A DNA stretch of 31,101 nt from JALYGK01 sp036259835 (GCA_036259835.1 DATABA010000089.1:1-31101); one strand, 5' to 3'; positions 8,511-17,876 are shown, numbered from the stretch's first letter. Made by a program: numbers and translations. The notes: generated by a model from the letters alone, not told the origin.

Positions 8511-9173
8511 CTAGTACCGACGGACTGCTTCCCGGCTCGATGTTCTCCGGATCGCCGGCCGTCTACCTCCGGCCACGCGGGCCCGCGACACGAAGGGGTT
8601 TCCTTTCTCAAATAGTCGCCACGGGCGATCCATTGCCGAGCGAATTCCGACCCGTGGGCCCTCGCCCACCAGAGAACGCACAACAGGCAAGCCGGCCGCG
8701 ACGAACATCTCTTCGCCACTCACCAGGTCGATCCCGTTCTGCCCACGCCCGATGCGGAATGCCTGCGTCAATCGCCCCGGCCCTGAGCACAGCAATCGAT
8801 CGTCTCCGATGGCGCGATGCTTCCGCATCAATTCGATGCCTTCGAGCGGTTCGACCGCTCGGAGCAGAACCGCGCTCCCCTCCCCGTTCCGCCCGGCCAC
8901 CACGTTCATGCAAAAGTGCATGCCGTACGTGAAATAGACGTACAGGTGTCCGGGCGGACCGAACATGACCTCCGTCCGAGGAGTCAAGCCCCGAAACGAG
9001 TGGCTGGCCGGGTCATCCTCTTGATAGGCCTCGGCCTCTACGATCCGCCCCACGAGGGTTCCCTCCGGAAGGAGCCGAACCAGGAGCCGGCCGAGAAGAT
9101 CGCGGGCCACGACGGTCGCCGGGCGCGAATAGAATGAGCGAGGCAGGGGGCGGAGCAACTTCCGCGGGGTCAC
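8511..9173 (-). CDS. DNA-3-methyladenine glycosylase (AAG/MPG family)
   Basis: The protein excises alkylated purines to start base excision repair. The 220 residues carry the active-site segment GRIVEAEAY (42-50) with Glu46 as the likely catalytic base, then ASHSFRG, YVYFTYGMHFCMNV and a late SGPGRLTQAF. The length matches the single-domain family. The reading frame stays open to 9350, but homology starts at about the GTG at 9173. That GTG overlaps the polX stop as GTGA, a typical coupled start, so the shorter form is chosen. A GGGGAGG sits just ahead of it. The pairing with polX points to a repair operon. Confidence 0.92.
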   Translation of the reverse strand: MTPRKLLRPLPRSFYSRPATVVARDLLGRLLVRLLPEGTLVGRIVEAEAYQEDDPASHSFRGLTPRTEVMFGPPGHLYVYFTYGMHFCMNVVAGRNGEGSAVLLRAVEPLEGIELMRKHRAIGDDRLLCSGPGRLTQAFRIGRGQNGIDLVSGEEMFVAAGLPVVRSLVGEGPRVGIRSAMDRPWRLFEKGNPFVSRARVAGGRRPAIRRTSSREAVRRY

Positions 9174-10891
9174 GGCCTCCCCTTCTGAAGGAACTTCCTG
9201 AGCTTCGACAGCGGCCACGTATTGATCACGTCGTCCTTCGTCAGCCACCCTCGCTGCGCCGTACCGACCCCGTACCGCATGAACGGAAGATGCACGGTGG
9301 AGTGTGAGTCGGTGTCGACCGCGAACTTCACGCCGTGTCGCTTCGCCCACATGATGTGCTCGTCGCGAAGGTCCAGGCGGTCGGGAAACGCGTTGACCTC
9401 GAGGGCCGTGCCGGTTCTGGCAGCCGCAGCGAAGACCTCGTCCAGATCGAACTCCAGCGGTGCGCGTCCCCCGATCTGTCGACCGGTCGGATGCCCGATC
9501 ACGTTGACGTGGGGGTTCTCGCAGGCCCGAACGATCCGCCGGGTCATCTCATCCTTGGTCTGGTTGAACAGTGTGTGGACCGACGCGATGCAGATGTCGA
9601 AGCCGTCCAGGAACTCCGGGCCCCAATCAACCCCGCCGTCCCCGTCGATGTTCAGCTCCGTGCCGTGGAGGAGAACCATCTCGCCCTTCTTGGCGAGCTT
9701 TCGAACCTGTTCCCGCTGCGCGAGCATCTTCTCGTCGGTCATGCGTTGCATGTACAGGTTCGGGGCATGGTCCGTCACGGCGTAGTACGTGTAGCCGCGC
9801 TCCCGGGCCGTCGCGATCATCTGGTCCAGAGGCGCCAGGCCATCCGTGAGGTTGGTATGCGTGTGGAGGTCGCCCTTGACGTCCTTCAGCTCCACGAGCT
9901 TTGGCAACGTGCCGTCCCTGGCAGCCTCGACCTCACCGCGGTCCTCCCGCATCGTGGGGGGGATCCATGGCAAGCCGAGACGCTCGTAGACCTCCTCCTC
10001 GGTGCGGGCCACGATGAGGTCCTCGGTCTTGGCGTCGAACAACCCGTACTCGCTGAGCTTGAGTCCCTTTCGAACCGCAATCTCGCGGATCCGAATGTTG
10101 TGAGCCTTCGAGCCGGTGAAGTACTGAAGCGCCGCGCCCCACACGTCAGGGGCGATGACACGAAGATCGACCTGGAGTCCCTTCGTGGTGCGAATGGATG
10201 CCTTGGTGTCGCCCCTGGCGATCACTCGCTCCGCGTAAGAGAGGTTCGTGAACGCATCCATGATCGGATCAGCCTTTTTGGCCGCGATCAGAACGTCGAT
10301 GTCCCCGATCGTCTCGGCCATCCGGCGCAATGACCCGGCGTACGTGCATTTCGAGCAGCCCTTAATCGAAGAAAGCTCGCCGACGATCTCTTCAGCGAGG
10401 TCCATGGCCATCCCGAGCTGGACTCGATCCCCGGCCTGTTGCATGACCTCGATCCCGCGGAGGATGTTCTCCTCTGTCTTCGGCCCGAACCCCTTCACGC
10501 CGCGAAGGCGACCCTCGTGGATGGCGTCCATCAGTTCCTCGATCGAGGCGATGTGGAGGTCGTGATAAAGGGTCATGGCCTTCTTCGGTCCGAGCGTCGA
10601 GATCGCCATCAGCTGCCGGACGCCGGCCGGAACCTGTTCGCGAAGCTCCTCGAGTTGGCGAAACGAGCCCGTCTCGAGGATCTCCAGGATCTTCTTCGCG
10701 GTCGAAGCACCGACGTTGGCGATCGCCTGGAGACCCGCCTCGTCCAACGTTGCAACGTCGGCGTGGTAGCCGCCGACCGACCTCGCCGCCTTCTCGTAGG
10801 TCCGAACTCGGAAGGCGTCGCCACCGGTGATCGACATGAGGTCGGCGTACTCGATGAGCAGGGCCTCAACGACGTCGTTCGCCCGTGGCAC
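9170..10891 (-). CDS. polX: DNA polymerase/3'-5' exonuclease PolX (family X polymerase with PHP domain)
   Basis: A gap-filling repair polymerase of 573 residues. Residues 1-80 are the 8-kDa-like domain, followed by helix-hairpin-helix motifs near 95-105 and 130-140. The palm carries catalytic Asp197 and Asp199 (GDIDVLI) and Asp242 (VDLRV). A C-terminal PHP domain begins at about 340 with HTHTNLTDG and TDH (373-375), the metal-dependent nuclease part of bacterial PolX. The start is set at GTG 10891 because TACAAT lies 7 nt upstream and no Shine-Dalgarno is present, which fits a leaderless mRNA. In-frame GTG codons at 10921 and 10924 are possible but lie inside that putative promoter. It overlaps the glycosylase gene by 4 nt. 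Confidence 0.94.
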   Translation of the reverse strand: MPRANDVVEALLIEYADLMSITGGDAFRVRTYEKAARSVGGYHADVATLDEAGLQAIANVGASTAKKILEILETGSFRQLEELREQVPAGVRQLMAISTLGPKKAMTLYHDLHIASIEELMDAIHEGRLRGVKGFGPKTEENILRGIEVMQQAGDRVQLGMAMDLAEEIVGELSSIKGCSKCTYAGSLRRMAETIGDIDVLIAAKKADPIMDAFTNLSYAERVIARGDTKASIRTTKGLQVDLRVIAPDVWGAALQYFTGSKAHNIRIREIAVRKGLKLSEYGLFDAKTEDLIVARTEEEVYERLGLPWIPPTMREDRGEVEAARDGTLPKLVELKDVKGDLHTHTNLTDGLAPLDQMIATARERGYTYYAVTDHAPNLYMQRMTDEKMLAQREQVRKLAKKGEMVLLHGTELNIDGDGGVDWGPEFLDGFDICIASVHTLFNQTKDEMTRRIVRACENPHVNVIGHPTGRQIGGRAPLEFDLDEVFAAAARTGTALEVNAFPDRLDLRDEHIMWAKRHGVKFAVDTDSHSTVHLPFMRYGVGTAQRGWLTKDDVINTWPLSKLRKFLQKGRP

Positions 10892-10898
10892 GGAAGGG

Positions 10899-10904
10899 AT
10901 TGTA
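10899..10904 (-). promoter_or_regulatory. -10 box of a likely leaderless polX transcript
   Basis: TACAAT on the minus strand ends 7 nt before the GTG at 10891. TTGTGG about 16 bp further upstream is a fair -35 box. The predicted transcript would start at or next to the start codon. Confidence 0.45.
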
Positions 10905-10982
10905 TTTCGCGTCGATGGCACCACAATCAGGAGTGGAAGCGACTGTCCGATCTGGCTGGCTCACGACTGGAGGTGCATCGAG

Positions 10983-11486
10983 GTGAGACGATGGACGATC
11001 TTGCTTATCGCGGCGGTGAGCACGCTGGCGGTGAACTGCGCGAGTGACAATTCCCCGCCAAGGGCCGCCCGAAGCCCGAACCCCACGCCGACGGCGACGC
11101 CAACCTGGGCCGGTTACCCGCAACCGGCCGAAGGGCTTGGCGAGATTTCAATTACCGAGTTCAACGACTTCATCCAGGAAGCGAACCCGCCGTGGGACAC
11201 GAGTCCACTCCGATCAGCGGTCGAGTTCGTCTACGGAGGGCCTCCGCAAGAAGCGCTGCCGTTCACCACGACGGTGACTCAGGAGACCAGCCCCGAAATC
11301 GGGACCGAGGCGACCGTGACGATCACAGAAGAGGGCTTGCTCGACGACGCGATTGCCGCGGTTCGGTTCCAGCTGGAGTTTCAGCGCGAGGATGATGGCA
11401 CTTGGCGGCTGACCTCCGCCTTCAAAGATCAGCGGTGCGCTCGGGGACCTCAGACCGAGGAATTTACCGTCGAACCCTGCCCCTAG
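10983..11486 (+). CDS. Small exported protein, possible lipoprotein
   Basis: I do not recognise a named family. The 167-residue product starts with RRW, a hydrophobic stretch, and AVNC, so it is probably exported. The Asn just before the Cys is not a standard lipobox residue, so lipid attachment is uncertain. A Pro/Thr-rich linker follows, and the C-terminal part (about 45-167) is acidic with beta-like repeats. The GTG start is chosen because GGAGG lies 8 nt upstream and the signal sequence begins there. The gene is divergent from polX. Its TAG stop shares the palindrome CTAG with the stop of the convergent argF. Confidence 0.75.
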   Translation: MRRWTILLIAAVSTLAVNCASDNSPPRAARSPNPTPTATPTWAGYPQPAEGLGEISITEFNDFIQEANPPWDTSPLRSAVEFVYGGPPQEALPFTTTVTQETSPEIGTEATVTITEEGLLDDAIAAVRFQLEFQREDDGTWRLTSAFKDQRCARGPQTEEFTVEPCP

Positions 11487-12403
11487 GCCCTATCGAATAA
11501 CCAGAGCAGTAGCGCCTTTTGAGCGTGAAGGCGGTTCTCCGCCTGATCCCACACGACCGAGTGAGGACCGTCGATCACCTCGTCGGTGATCTCCTGTCCT
11601 CGATGAGCCGGCAGGCAGTGCATCACGATGACGTCGTCCGCTGCCCGCTCAACCGCGCGTTCATCGAGTCGAAAGTCGTGGAAGACCAGGCTTCGCTCGT
11701 CCGCCTCGGCTTCCTGTCCCATTGACGCCCACACGTCGGTGTAGAGGACATCTGCACCTGATGCCGCCTCCACCGGATTGCCCCCGACGACTACGCGCCC
11801 GCCCGTCTCGGCGGCAATCTCTTCGGCCCGACGCACGACCTGAGGGATCGGCTCGTATCCGAGCGGCGTGGCGACTCGGACCTCCATCCCCGCCTTCGCT
11901 CCCCCCAGCAGGAGGGACTGGGCGACATTGTTGCCGTCGCCGACGTAGGCGAGCGTCAGGCCGGTCAGGCCGCCCTTGCGCTCACGAACGGTGAGGAGGT
12001 CGCCCAGGCACTGACAGGGATGCTCGAAGTCGGATAAGGCGTTGACGACTGGAATATCCGCCGCGCGGGCCAGGGCCTCCAGACGATCCTGCTCGAACGT
12101 CCGAAGAACGACCGCATCGACATAGCGGCTGAGGACGCGCCCGGTGTCCTCGATCGTCTCGCCGCGTCCCAGCTGGAGCTCCGACGACGACAGCGGAAGC
12201 GGATGCGCCCCGAGCGAGTCGATCCCGACCTCGAACGACACGCGCGTTCGGGTCGACGGCTTCTCGAAGATCATGGCAATGGCCAGACCGCTCAGCCGGC
12301 CTGCGTAGTCGGAAGGCGACGCCTTCACCTTCGCCGAGAGGTCCAGCAGGTACGCCAGGTCCTCGGGGCTGAGGTCGTCGATGGAAAGGAAGTTCCGCGC
12401 CAT
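11483..12403 (-). CDS. argF: Ornithine carbamoyltransferase
   Basis: The enzyme makes citrulline from ornithine and carbamoyl phosphate in arginine synthesis. The 306 residues show the carbamoyl-phosphate motif STRTR (50-54), HPCQ (128-131), DVWASMG, and the ornithine loop HCLPAHRG near 266-273. Full length and intact. The frame stays open to 12961, but family homology starts at the ATG at 12403 and the upstream part is a shadow of pheT. No Shine-Dalgarno is seen; TACGAT lies 8 nt upstream. It sits 62 bp past pheT. In many Actinobacteria pheT is followed by a full arg cluster; only argF is present here. Confidence 0.96.
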   Translation of the reverse strand: MARNFLSIDDLSPEDLAYLLDLSAKVKASPSDYAGRLSGLAIAMIFEKPSTRTRVSFEVGIDSLGAHPLPLSSSELQLGRGETIEDTGRVLSRYVDAVVLRTFEQDRLEALARAADIPVVNALSDFEHPCQCLGDLLTVRERKGGLTGLTLAYVGDGNNVAQSLLLGGAKAGMEVRVATPLGYEPIPQVVRRAEEIAAETGGRVVVGGNPVEAASGADVLYTDVWASMGQEAEADERSLVFHDFRLDERAVERAADDVIVMHCLPAHRGQEITDEVIDGPHSVVWDQAENRLHAQKALLLWLFDRA

Positions 12404-12411
12404 GGTGGCGA

Positions 12412-12417
12412 ATCGTA
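12412..12417 (-). promoter_or_regulatory. Possible -10 box of a leaderless argF transcript
   Basis: TACGAT on the minus strand lies 8 nt before the argF ATG, with no Shine-Dalgarno between. The -35 region is not convincing. No arginine-repressor operator pair was recognised. Confidence 0.3.
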
Positions 12418-12465
12418 TCGTGCGAGACGGATTTCGGAGAAGGCGATCTGCCGATTCGGTCCGCT

Positions 12466-14847
12466 CTAGCTGCGAAGCTGCCCCCCGAAATCCCGCTCCA
12501 CCCGTGCCACCATCCGCTGAACCGCTTGCTCTGCTTCCTCGTCGGTCAACGTTCGGTCGGGAGCACGAAAGTCGAGCGAGAAGGCGAGGCTCTTCTTCCC
12601 CTCGGGGATGCCGCTCCCCGTGAACACGTCGAACACCATGATCGAGCCAACAAGGCCCCCTCCGGCTTCGACCAGTGATTGCTCCACCGCCCCGGCAGGC
12701 GTCTCGCCGGGAAGGACGAATGCCAGATCTCTCCGGACCGGCGGAAACCGTGGCACCTCCGTGTACCTGACGGATTCGCCGCCGTCCGCTGAAAGAACGG
12801 CGACGTCGAGCTCTCCCGCTGCCGCTCGCGCGGGCAAATCGAGCTCTTCGGCGACGGCAGGATGGAGCTCGCCCAGCACTCCGGCCCTCTGGCCACGGAT
12901 AACCACCGAAGCGGATCGCGCAGGGTGGAACGGCCGGTCGAGCGGCGGCCCAAGCTCCCACCGTTCGACCCCGAGGTCGTCCATCACCGATTCCACAACG
13001 CCCTTCGCGTCGAAGAAATCGTGGTCGCGCCGTCCACCCGGAAAGGCCGGGAGTGCGTCTCCTGCAAGCACGAACGCAGCGTGCTCCCGCTCCGCCCGGC
13101 CGTCTCCGTCCGCCCCAAAGACCCGGCCGACCTCGAAGATCGCCACACCTCGGACCTGGCGAGCGAGGTTCCGCTGCACCGCCCGAAGAACGCCGGGAAG
13201 GAGGGTGGTGCGAAGGAACGCCTGGTCGCTCGCGAGCGGGTTCAGAACCCGAATGGCCTCCGCTTCATCATTCCCCATCAGCGCCAGATCCGCCCTCGAG
13301 CCAAACGAGAACGAGGTGCTCTCACGCAGGCCAGCCCGAACCAGTGCGTCACGCAGACGCCGGCGGCGCGCGTATGAAACCTGGAGCCCTCCGGCCTGCT
13401 TGATGGCCGGAAGCGTCGAAGCAAGCGTCTCATAGCGCTGGATGCGAGCAACTTCCTCGATGGCGTCGACTTCCCGTTCGAGGTCCACGCGGTATCCCGG
13501 GACCTCGATCTCGACCGCCTCATCACCGGCCGAGCTCGCTTCAATTCCGAGACGCCCCAGTGCTTCGACAATCGCGGAAGTCGTGACGGCGTTCCCGATG
13601 ATGAGCGCCGCCCGTTCCGGCCGGACGGACAGACGCCGGCGGGGCGGAGCGTCCCCGACCTCGATCACTCCGGACAGCACCTGGCCGCCGGCCCACTCGG
13701 TCATGAGCGCCGCGGCCCTGTCGCCAGCCCGAACCACCCCTTCCGGATCGGTGCCTCGTTCGAACCGCGTGGATGCCTCCGTCTTGAGCTCCTGTCGGCG
13801 CGCCGTTCGGGCGATCCCGCGGCGCTCGAAGTGGGCGCTCTCCAGCAGCACCTCGCGGGTCGACGGGGACACCTCGGCAGCCGCAGACCCCATCACTCCC
13901 GCGATCCCGACGGCCTTCGCGCGATCGGCGATGACCAGGTCTTCCGCCGTCAGCGCTCGGTCCACGCCTTCCAGGGTGGTCAGGTGTTCGCCCTCCCCGG
14001 CACGCCGGACGATGACGGCCCGGCCGTCGAGGAGATCGAGGTCAAAGGGGTGCATGGGCTGCCCCGTCTCGAGCATCGTGTAGTTCGTGGCGTCGACCAC
14101 AGCAGAAATCGGCCGCATACCGGATGCACTGAGGCGCGCCTGAACGGCCAGGGGCGACGGCGCCATGGAGACGCCCCGAATGACCCGGGCGACGTACCGG
14201 GGGCAACCTTCGGCATCCAGGACCTCCACGCTGGCGTGGTCGTTCGCCTTCTCGTCTGCCTCCGAGACTATCGGGTCCGGATACGAGAACGGCGTTCCCG
14301 TTGCGGCCGCCACCTCCCTGGCGACACCGGCAACCGAGAGCAGATCCGGCCGGTTTGGCTTGACCTCGATGTCGAAGACGGCCTCATCAAGGCCGAACGC
14401 GGTCTTGAAGTCCGCACCTTCGTTCGCATCCGAAGGAAGAACCAGAATCCCGCTGTGGTCCGCCGAGATTCCGAGCTCGCGAGGCGAGCACAGCATGCCC
14501 TCTGAGACGACGCCGCGAATTTCGCGGGCGGAAAGCGGTTCGGGAAGCGCCGGAACGGTCGCGCCGGGACCCGCCAGTGGGACCAGGTCACCCTCCTTCA
14601 TGTTCCGGACGCCGACGACGAGCTCTCGCTGACCGGACCCGTAGCTCACGCGCGACAGGCAGAGCTTTTCTGAGTTCGGATGGTCACGAACTTCCAGCAC
14701 GCGCGCCACAACGACCCCGGAGAGCCGCTCCCAGGGCCGAAGAACCCCTTCGACATGAACGCCATGTCTCGTGAGGACCTCGGCGAGCTCGTCCGCGGAC
14801 AGCTCCGTCGGACAGAACTCGCGGAGCCACGAAAGAGGAACCTTCAC
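12466..14847 (-). CDS. pheT: Phenylalanyl-tRNA synthetase beta subunit
   Basis: The beta chain of the alpha2-beta2 enzyme that charges tRNA-Phe, 793 residues. The N-terminus VPLSWLREF is typical. Next come a tRNA-binding OB domain (about 39-147, with DHPNSEKL), a B3/4 editing region, a B5 domain near 400-470, the inactive synthetase-like core, and a C-terminal ferredoxin-fold anticodon-binding domain (about 700-793, starting near RFPPVRRDLAFVLP). The GTG at 14847 is preferred because homology begins there; GGGG lies 7 nt upstream and the codon lies 4 nt after the pheS stop. A longer frame to 14898 would run into pheS and adds a Ser-rich, non-homologous stretch. Confidence 0.95.
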   Translation of the reverse strand: MKVPLSWLREFCPTELSADELAEVLTRHGVHVEGVLRPWERLSGVVVARVLEVRDHPNSEKLCLSRVSYGSGQRELVVGVRNMKEGDLVPLAGPGATVPALPEPLSAREIRGVVSEGMLCSPRELGISADHSGILVLPSDANEGADFKTAFGLDEAVFDIEVKPNRPDLLSVAGVAREVAAATGTPFSYPDPIVSEADEKANDHASVEVLDAEGCPRYVARVIRGVSMAPSPLAVQARLSASGMRPISAVVDATNYTMLETGQPMHPFDLDLLDGRAVIVRRAGEGEHLTTLEGVDRALTAEDLVIADRAKAVGIAGVMGSAAAEVSPSTREVLLESAHFERRGIARTARRQELKTEASTRFERGTDPEGVVRAGDRAAALMTEWAGGQVLSGVIEVGDAPPRRRLSVRPERAALIIGNAVTTSAIVEALGRLGIEASSAGDEAVEIEVPGYRVDLEREVDAIEEVARIQRYETLASTLPAIKQAGGLQVSYARRRRLRDALVRAGLRESTSFSFGSRADLALMGNDEAEAIRVLNPLASDQAFLRTTLLPGVLRAVQRNLARQVRGVAIFEVGRVFGADGDGRAEREHAAFVLAGDALPAFPGGRRDHDFFDAKGVVESVMDDLGVERWELGPPLDRPFHPARSASVVIRGQRAGVLGELHPAVAEELDLPARAAAGELDVAVLSADGGESVRYTEVPRFPPVRRDLAFVLPGETPAGAVEQSLVEAGGGLVGSIMVFDVFTGSGIPEGKKSLAFSLDFRAPDRTLTDEEAEQAVQRMVARVERDFGGQLRS

Positions 14848-14851
14848 CCAA

Positions 14852-15922
<1,071 letters not shown>

Positions 15923-15931
15923 GGTGGTTGG

Positions 15932-15937
15932 AGGGTA
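15932..15937 (-). promoter_or_regulatory. Possible -10 box before pheS
   Basis: TACCCT on the minus strand lies 9 nt before the pheS ATG, which has no Shine-Dalgarno. This is a weak TANNNT match supported mainly by the same layout at other genes in the window. Confidence 0.22.
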
Positions 15938-15967
15938 ACAAGAGGACACTGCCGATCAGCGGTGCGC

Positions 15968-17428
15968 TCAAGGGGCGGGGAGCGTCACTCTGAAGCCGAT
16001 TCCTCCTTCGACCTCCACGTCGAGCTTCCCGCCATGCGCTTCGACCAACCCCTTTGCCACGAACATTCCGGCCTTGCTCCCTCCGCCGGTTCCCGGGGCG
16101 CGGGGGTGGAGAAGCGCTTCGGCTTCCTCCAGCGTGAGGCTGGTGCCCCGTCGGCGCACCAGAACGGAGGGTGGAGATCCGGCCGCTTCGATCTGAACCG
16201 GTCCCTCTTCTCCCCACCAGTTCGCCGCTTCCACGATTGCGAGCACGATCGTTCGCAGCCGCGCGCGGTCAACCGCCGCCCGAACAGTCGCCACCCCTCC
16301 GGTCACCTCGACATCGAACGTGGCCCACTTCGAGACCTCGTCCACGATCTCCCTCACCGCTTCACCGAGGTCCGTCGGCACCGCCGCCAGGCCGAGCGAT
16401 CCAGTGGCCAGCCTGGCGGCGTCGACCAGCTGCGTGATGATGACGTTCATTCGCGCAGCGTCGTGAACAATGCCCTCCAGCATCTGGAGGCGTTGTTCGT
16501 CGTTCAGGCGGTCCCAGCGGGATATCAGCGTGGACGCAAACCCGCCGAGCGCGGTCAAAGGCGACCGAATGTCGTGAGCTGCGCCGGCGACGATGTTCGC
16601 CAACGAATCGCCCGACGGTTCCGCACTCGGTTCCTGCGGCGCGCCTCCCGCTCGCTGCCTCGCGGACTCGAACAGCGCGAGCGTGGCGGCCGCGGCGAGG
16701 TTGAGAGACTCGGCTCGTCCCGAGATAGGAACTCGCACCGTCGTCTCGGCCAGGGCCGCAACCTCGGACGAGAGGCCGTGGGCCTCATTCCCGAACAGGA
16801 TCGCGGTCGGACCGGTGAGGTCAGTGTCGTAGATCGATTCACTACCTTCTGCGTCGGCCGCACAGACCTTGAACCCGCGCCGGCGAAACTCCCCCACCGC
16901 CGCCTCGAGCTCCGCCTCTCGCACGACCGGAAGATGGAAGAGCGAACCCGCCGTGGCCCGAACCGTCTTCGGGTTGTAGACGTCCACCGACGATGGTGTG
17001 AAGACGACCGCCGCGGCGCCCGACGCGTCCGCTGACCGGACGATGGTTCCGGCGTTGCCCGGATCTCGCACCTCGACCAGGACCGGGATGCAGGTCGAAG
17101 CCTGGAAAACTGTCGAGAGCGGAACGTCGAGGAACTCCACCACCCCGACCACGCCTTGAGGCGTCACCGTGGACGTCAGCGCCGCCATGACCTGGTCCGT
17201 CACCGGGTGACACGCCACTCCGCGGCTTGCGGCTTGACGAACCAGGGCGTCCAAGCGGTCGTCCGGTCCGGACACATGGAATAGATCGAGGAGAGCTGCC
17301 TGCGCCCGAAGCGCCTCGTGGACGGCCTGCATGCCTTCCACCAGAAACCGGCGGTCTTTCTCCCGCATGGCCCGCTTCTTGAGCCGCAGAGCCGCCGCGA
17401 CCTTACGGTTGCGAATCGAAGTGATCAT
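15968..17428 (-). CDS. SpoU/TrmH-family rRNA 2'-O-methyltransferase fused to a histidine-kinase-like module
   Basis: The 486-residue product joins two families. Residues 1-257 are a SpoU/TrmH (TsnR/RlmB-like) methyltransferase: an N-terminal substrate-binding domain (about 20-95), motif 1 VRDPGNAGTIVRSAD (120-134; Asn125, Arg131), motif 2 LFGNEAHGLS (211-220; Glu215) and motif 3 VPISGRAESLNLA (233-245). It should 2'-O-methylate rRNA. A 20-residue linker leads to a HisKA domain with acceptor His285 in AAHDIRSPLTALGG and a HATPase_c domain (about 385-486) with a G2-like box GGGSKAGMFVAKGLVEAHGG. Its N box (VEAANWW) lacks the key Asn, and the G1 box (VRRRGTS) lacks the Asp, so ATP binding is doubtful. 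The frame is unbroken; an internal TTG at Leu276 has no nearby ribosome binding site. It lies between rplT and pheS. Confidence 0.93.
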   Translation of the reverse strand: MITSIRNRKVAAALRLKKRAMREKDRRFLVEGMQAVHEALRAQAALLDLFHVSGPDDRLDALVRQAASRGVACHPVTDQVMAALTSTVTPQGVVGVVEFLDVPLSTVFQASTCIPVLVEVRDPGNAGTIVRSADASGAAAVVFTPSSVDVYNPKTVRATAGSLFHLPVVREAELEAAVGEFRRRGFKVCAADAEGSESIYDTDLTGPTAILFGNEAHGLSSEVAALAETTVRVPISGRAESLNLAAAATLALFESARQRAGGAPQEPSAEPSGDSLANIVAGAAHDIRSPLTALGGFASTLISRWDRLNDEQRLQMLEGIVHDAARMNVIITQLVDAARLATGSLGLAAVPTDLGEAVREIVDEVSKWATFDVEVTGGVATVRAAVDRARLRTIVLAIVEAANWWGEEGPVQIEAAGSPPSVLVRRRGTSLTLEEAEALLHPRAPGTGGGSKAGMFVAKGLVEAHGGKLDVEVEGGIGFRVTLPAP

Positions 17429-17435
17429 GAAGCGA

Positions 17436-17449
17436 CCGGATCCCTCCGG
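17436..17449 (-). repeat. Small hairpin over the ribosome binding site of the fusion gene
   Basis: CCGGA and TCCGG form a perfect 5-bp inverted repeat around a 4-nt loop. The only Shine-Dalgarno-like GGAGGG before the ATG at 17428 lies partly in this stem and loop and is 13 nt from the start. The hairpin may lower translation relative to rplT. Confidence 0.35.
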
Positions 17450-17456
17450 CCGGAGA

Positions 17457-17858
17457 CTAACCCGTGGACGCTCGACTGCGACGTGCCGGCTTGGCCTCGG
17501 CCGGTTGAAGAGCCGTTCGAGCCGCCTCGACCAGCGCAGAGAAGGCCGCCGGGTCGGTCACTGCCAGATCGGCGAGGACCTTTCGATCGAGATCGACCCC
17601 GGCTTGGCGGAGCCCCCGAATGAAGGAGGAGTACGTCATCCCGTCGGCCCGCGTCGCCGCGCTGATTCGCGTGATCCAAAGACGGCGGAACTGGCCCTTA
17701 CGGTCGCGCCGGTCGCGGTACGCGTACGAAAGGGAGTGCAGGACTTGCTCCTTGGCCACCCGGCGCCGCCGAGACCGGGCGCCGTAATAGCCCTTTGCCT
17801 CGGAGAGGATCTCCCGGCGCTTCTTCTTCGCGTGAACGGACCGCTTGACTCGTGGCAT
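17457..17858 (-). CDS. rplT: Ribosomal protein bL20
   Basis: Large-subunit assembly protein, 133 residues. It begins with the typical basic N-terminus MPRVKRSVHAKKKRR, then GYYGARSR and AYRDRRDRKGQFRRLWI, and a compact C-terminal domain with RLWITRISAATR and SFIRGLRQAGVDLDRK. The last 18 residues are an Ala/Arg-rich extension beyond the usual length of about 118. It is third in infC-rpmI-rplT, 18 nt after rpmI. In E. coli and Bacillus this operon is controlled by L20 or a leader; no such structure was recognised here. Confidence 0.97.
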   Translation of the reverse strand: MPRVKRSVHAKKKRREILSEAKGYYGARSRRRRVAKEQVLHSLSYAYRDRRDRKGQFRRLWITRISAATRADGMTYSSFIRGLRQAGVDLDRKVLADLAVTDPAAFSALVEAARTALQPAEAKPARRSRASTG

Positions 17859-17876
17859 TAGGGCTCCGCAGAAAAC

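Noticed and set aside
12404..12961. N-terminal extension of argF through pheT
   Set aside because: OTCase homology starts at the ATG at 12403; the extension overlaps the end of pheT in another frame.
16590..16670. Separate start for the kinase-like half of the fusion gene
   Set aside because: The only in-frame candidate is a TTG at Leu276 with the nearest GGGAGG about 35 nt away, and there is no stop between the halves.
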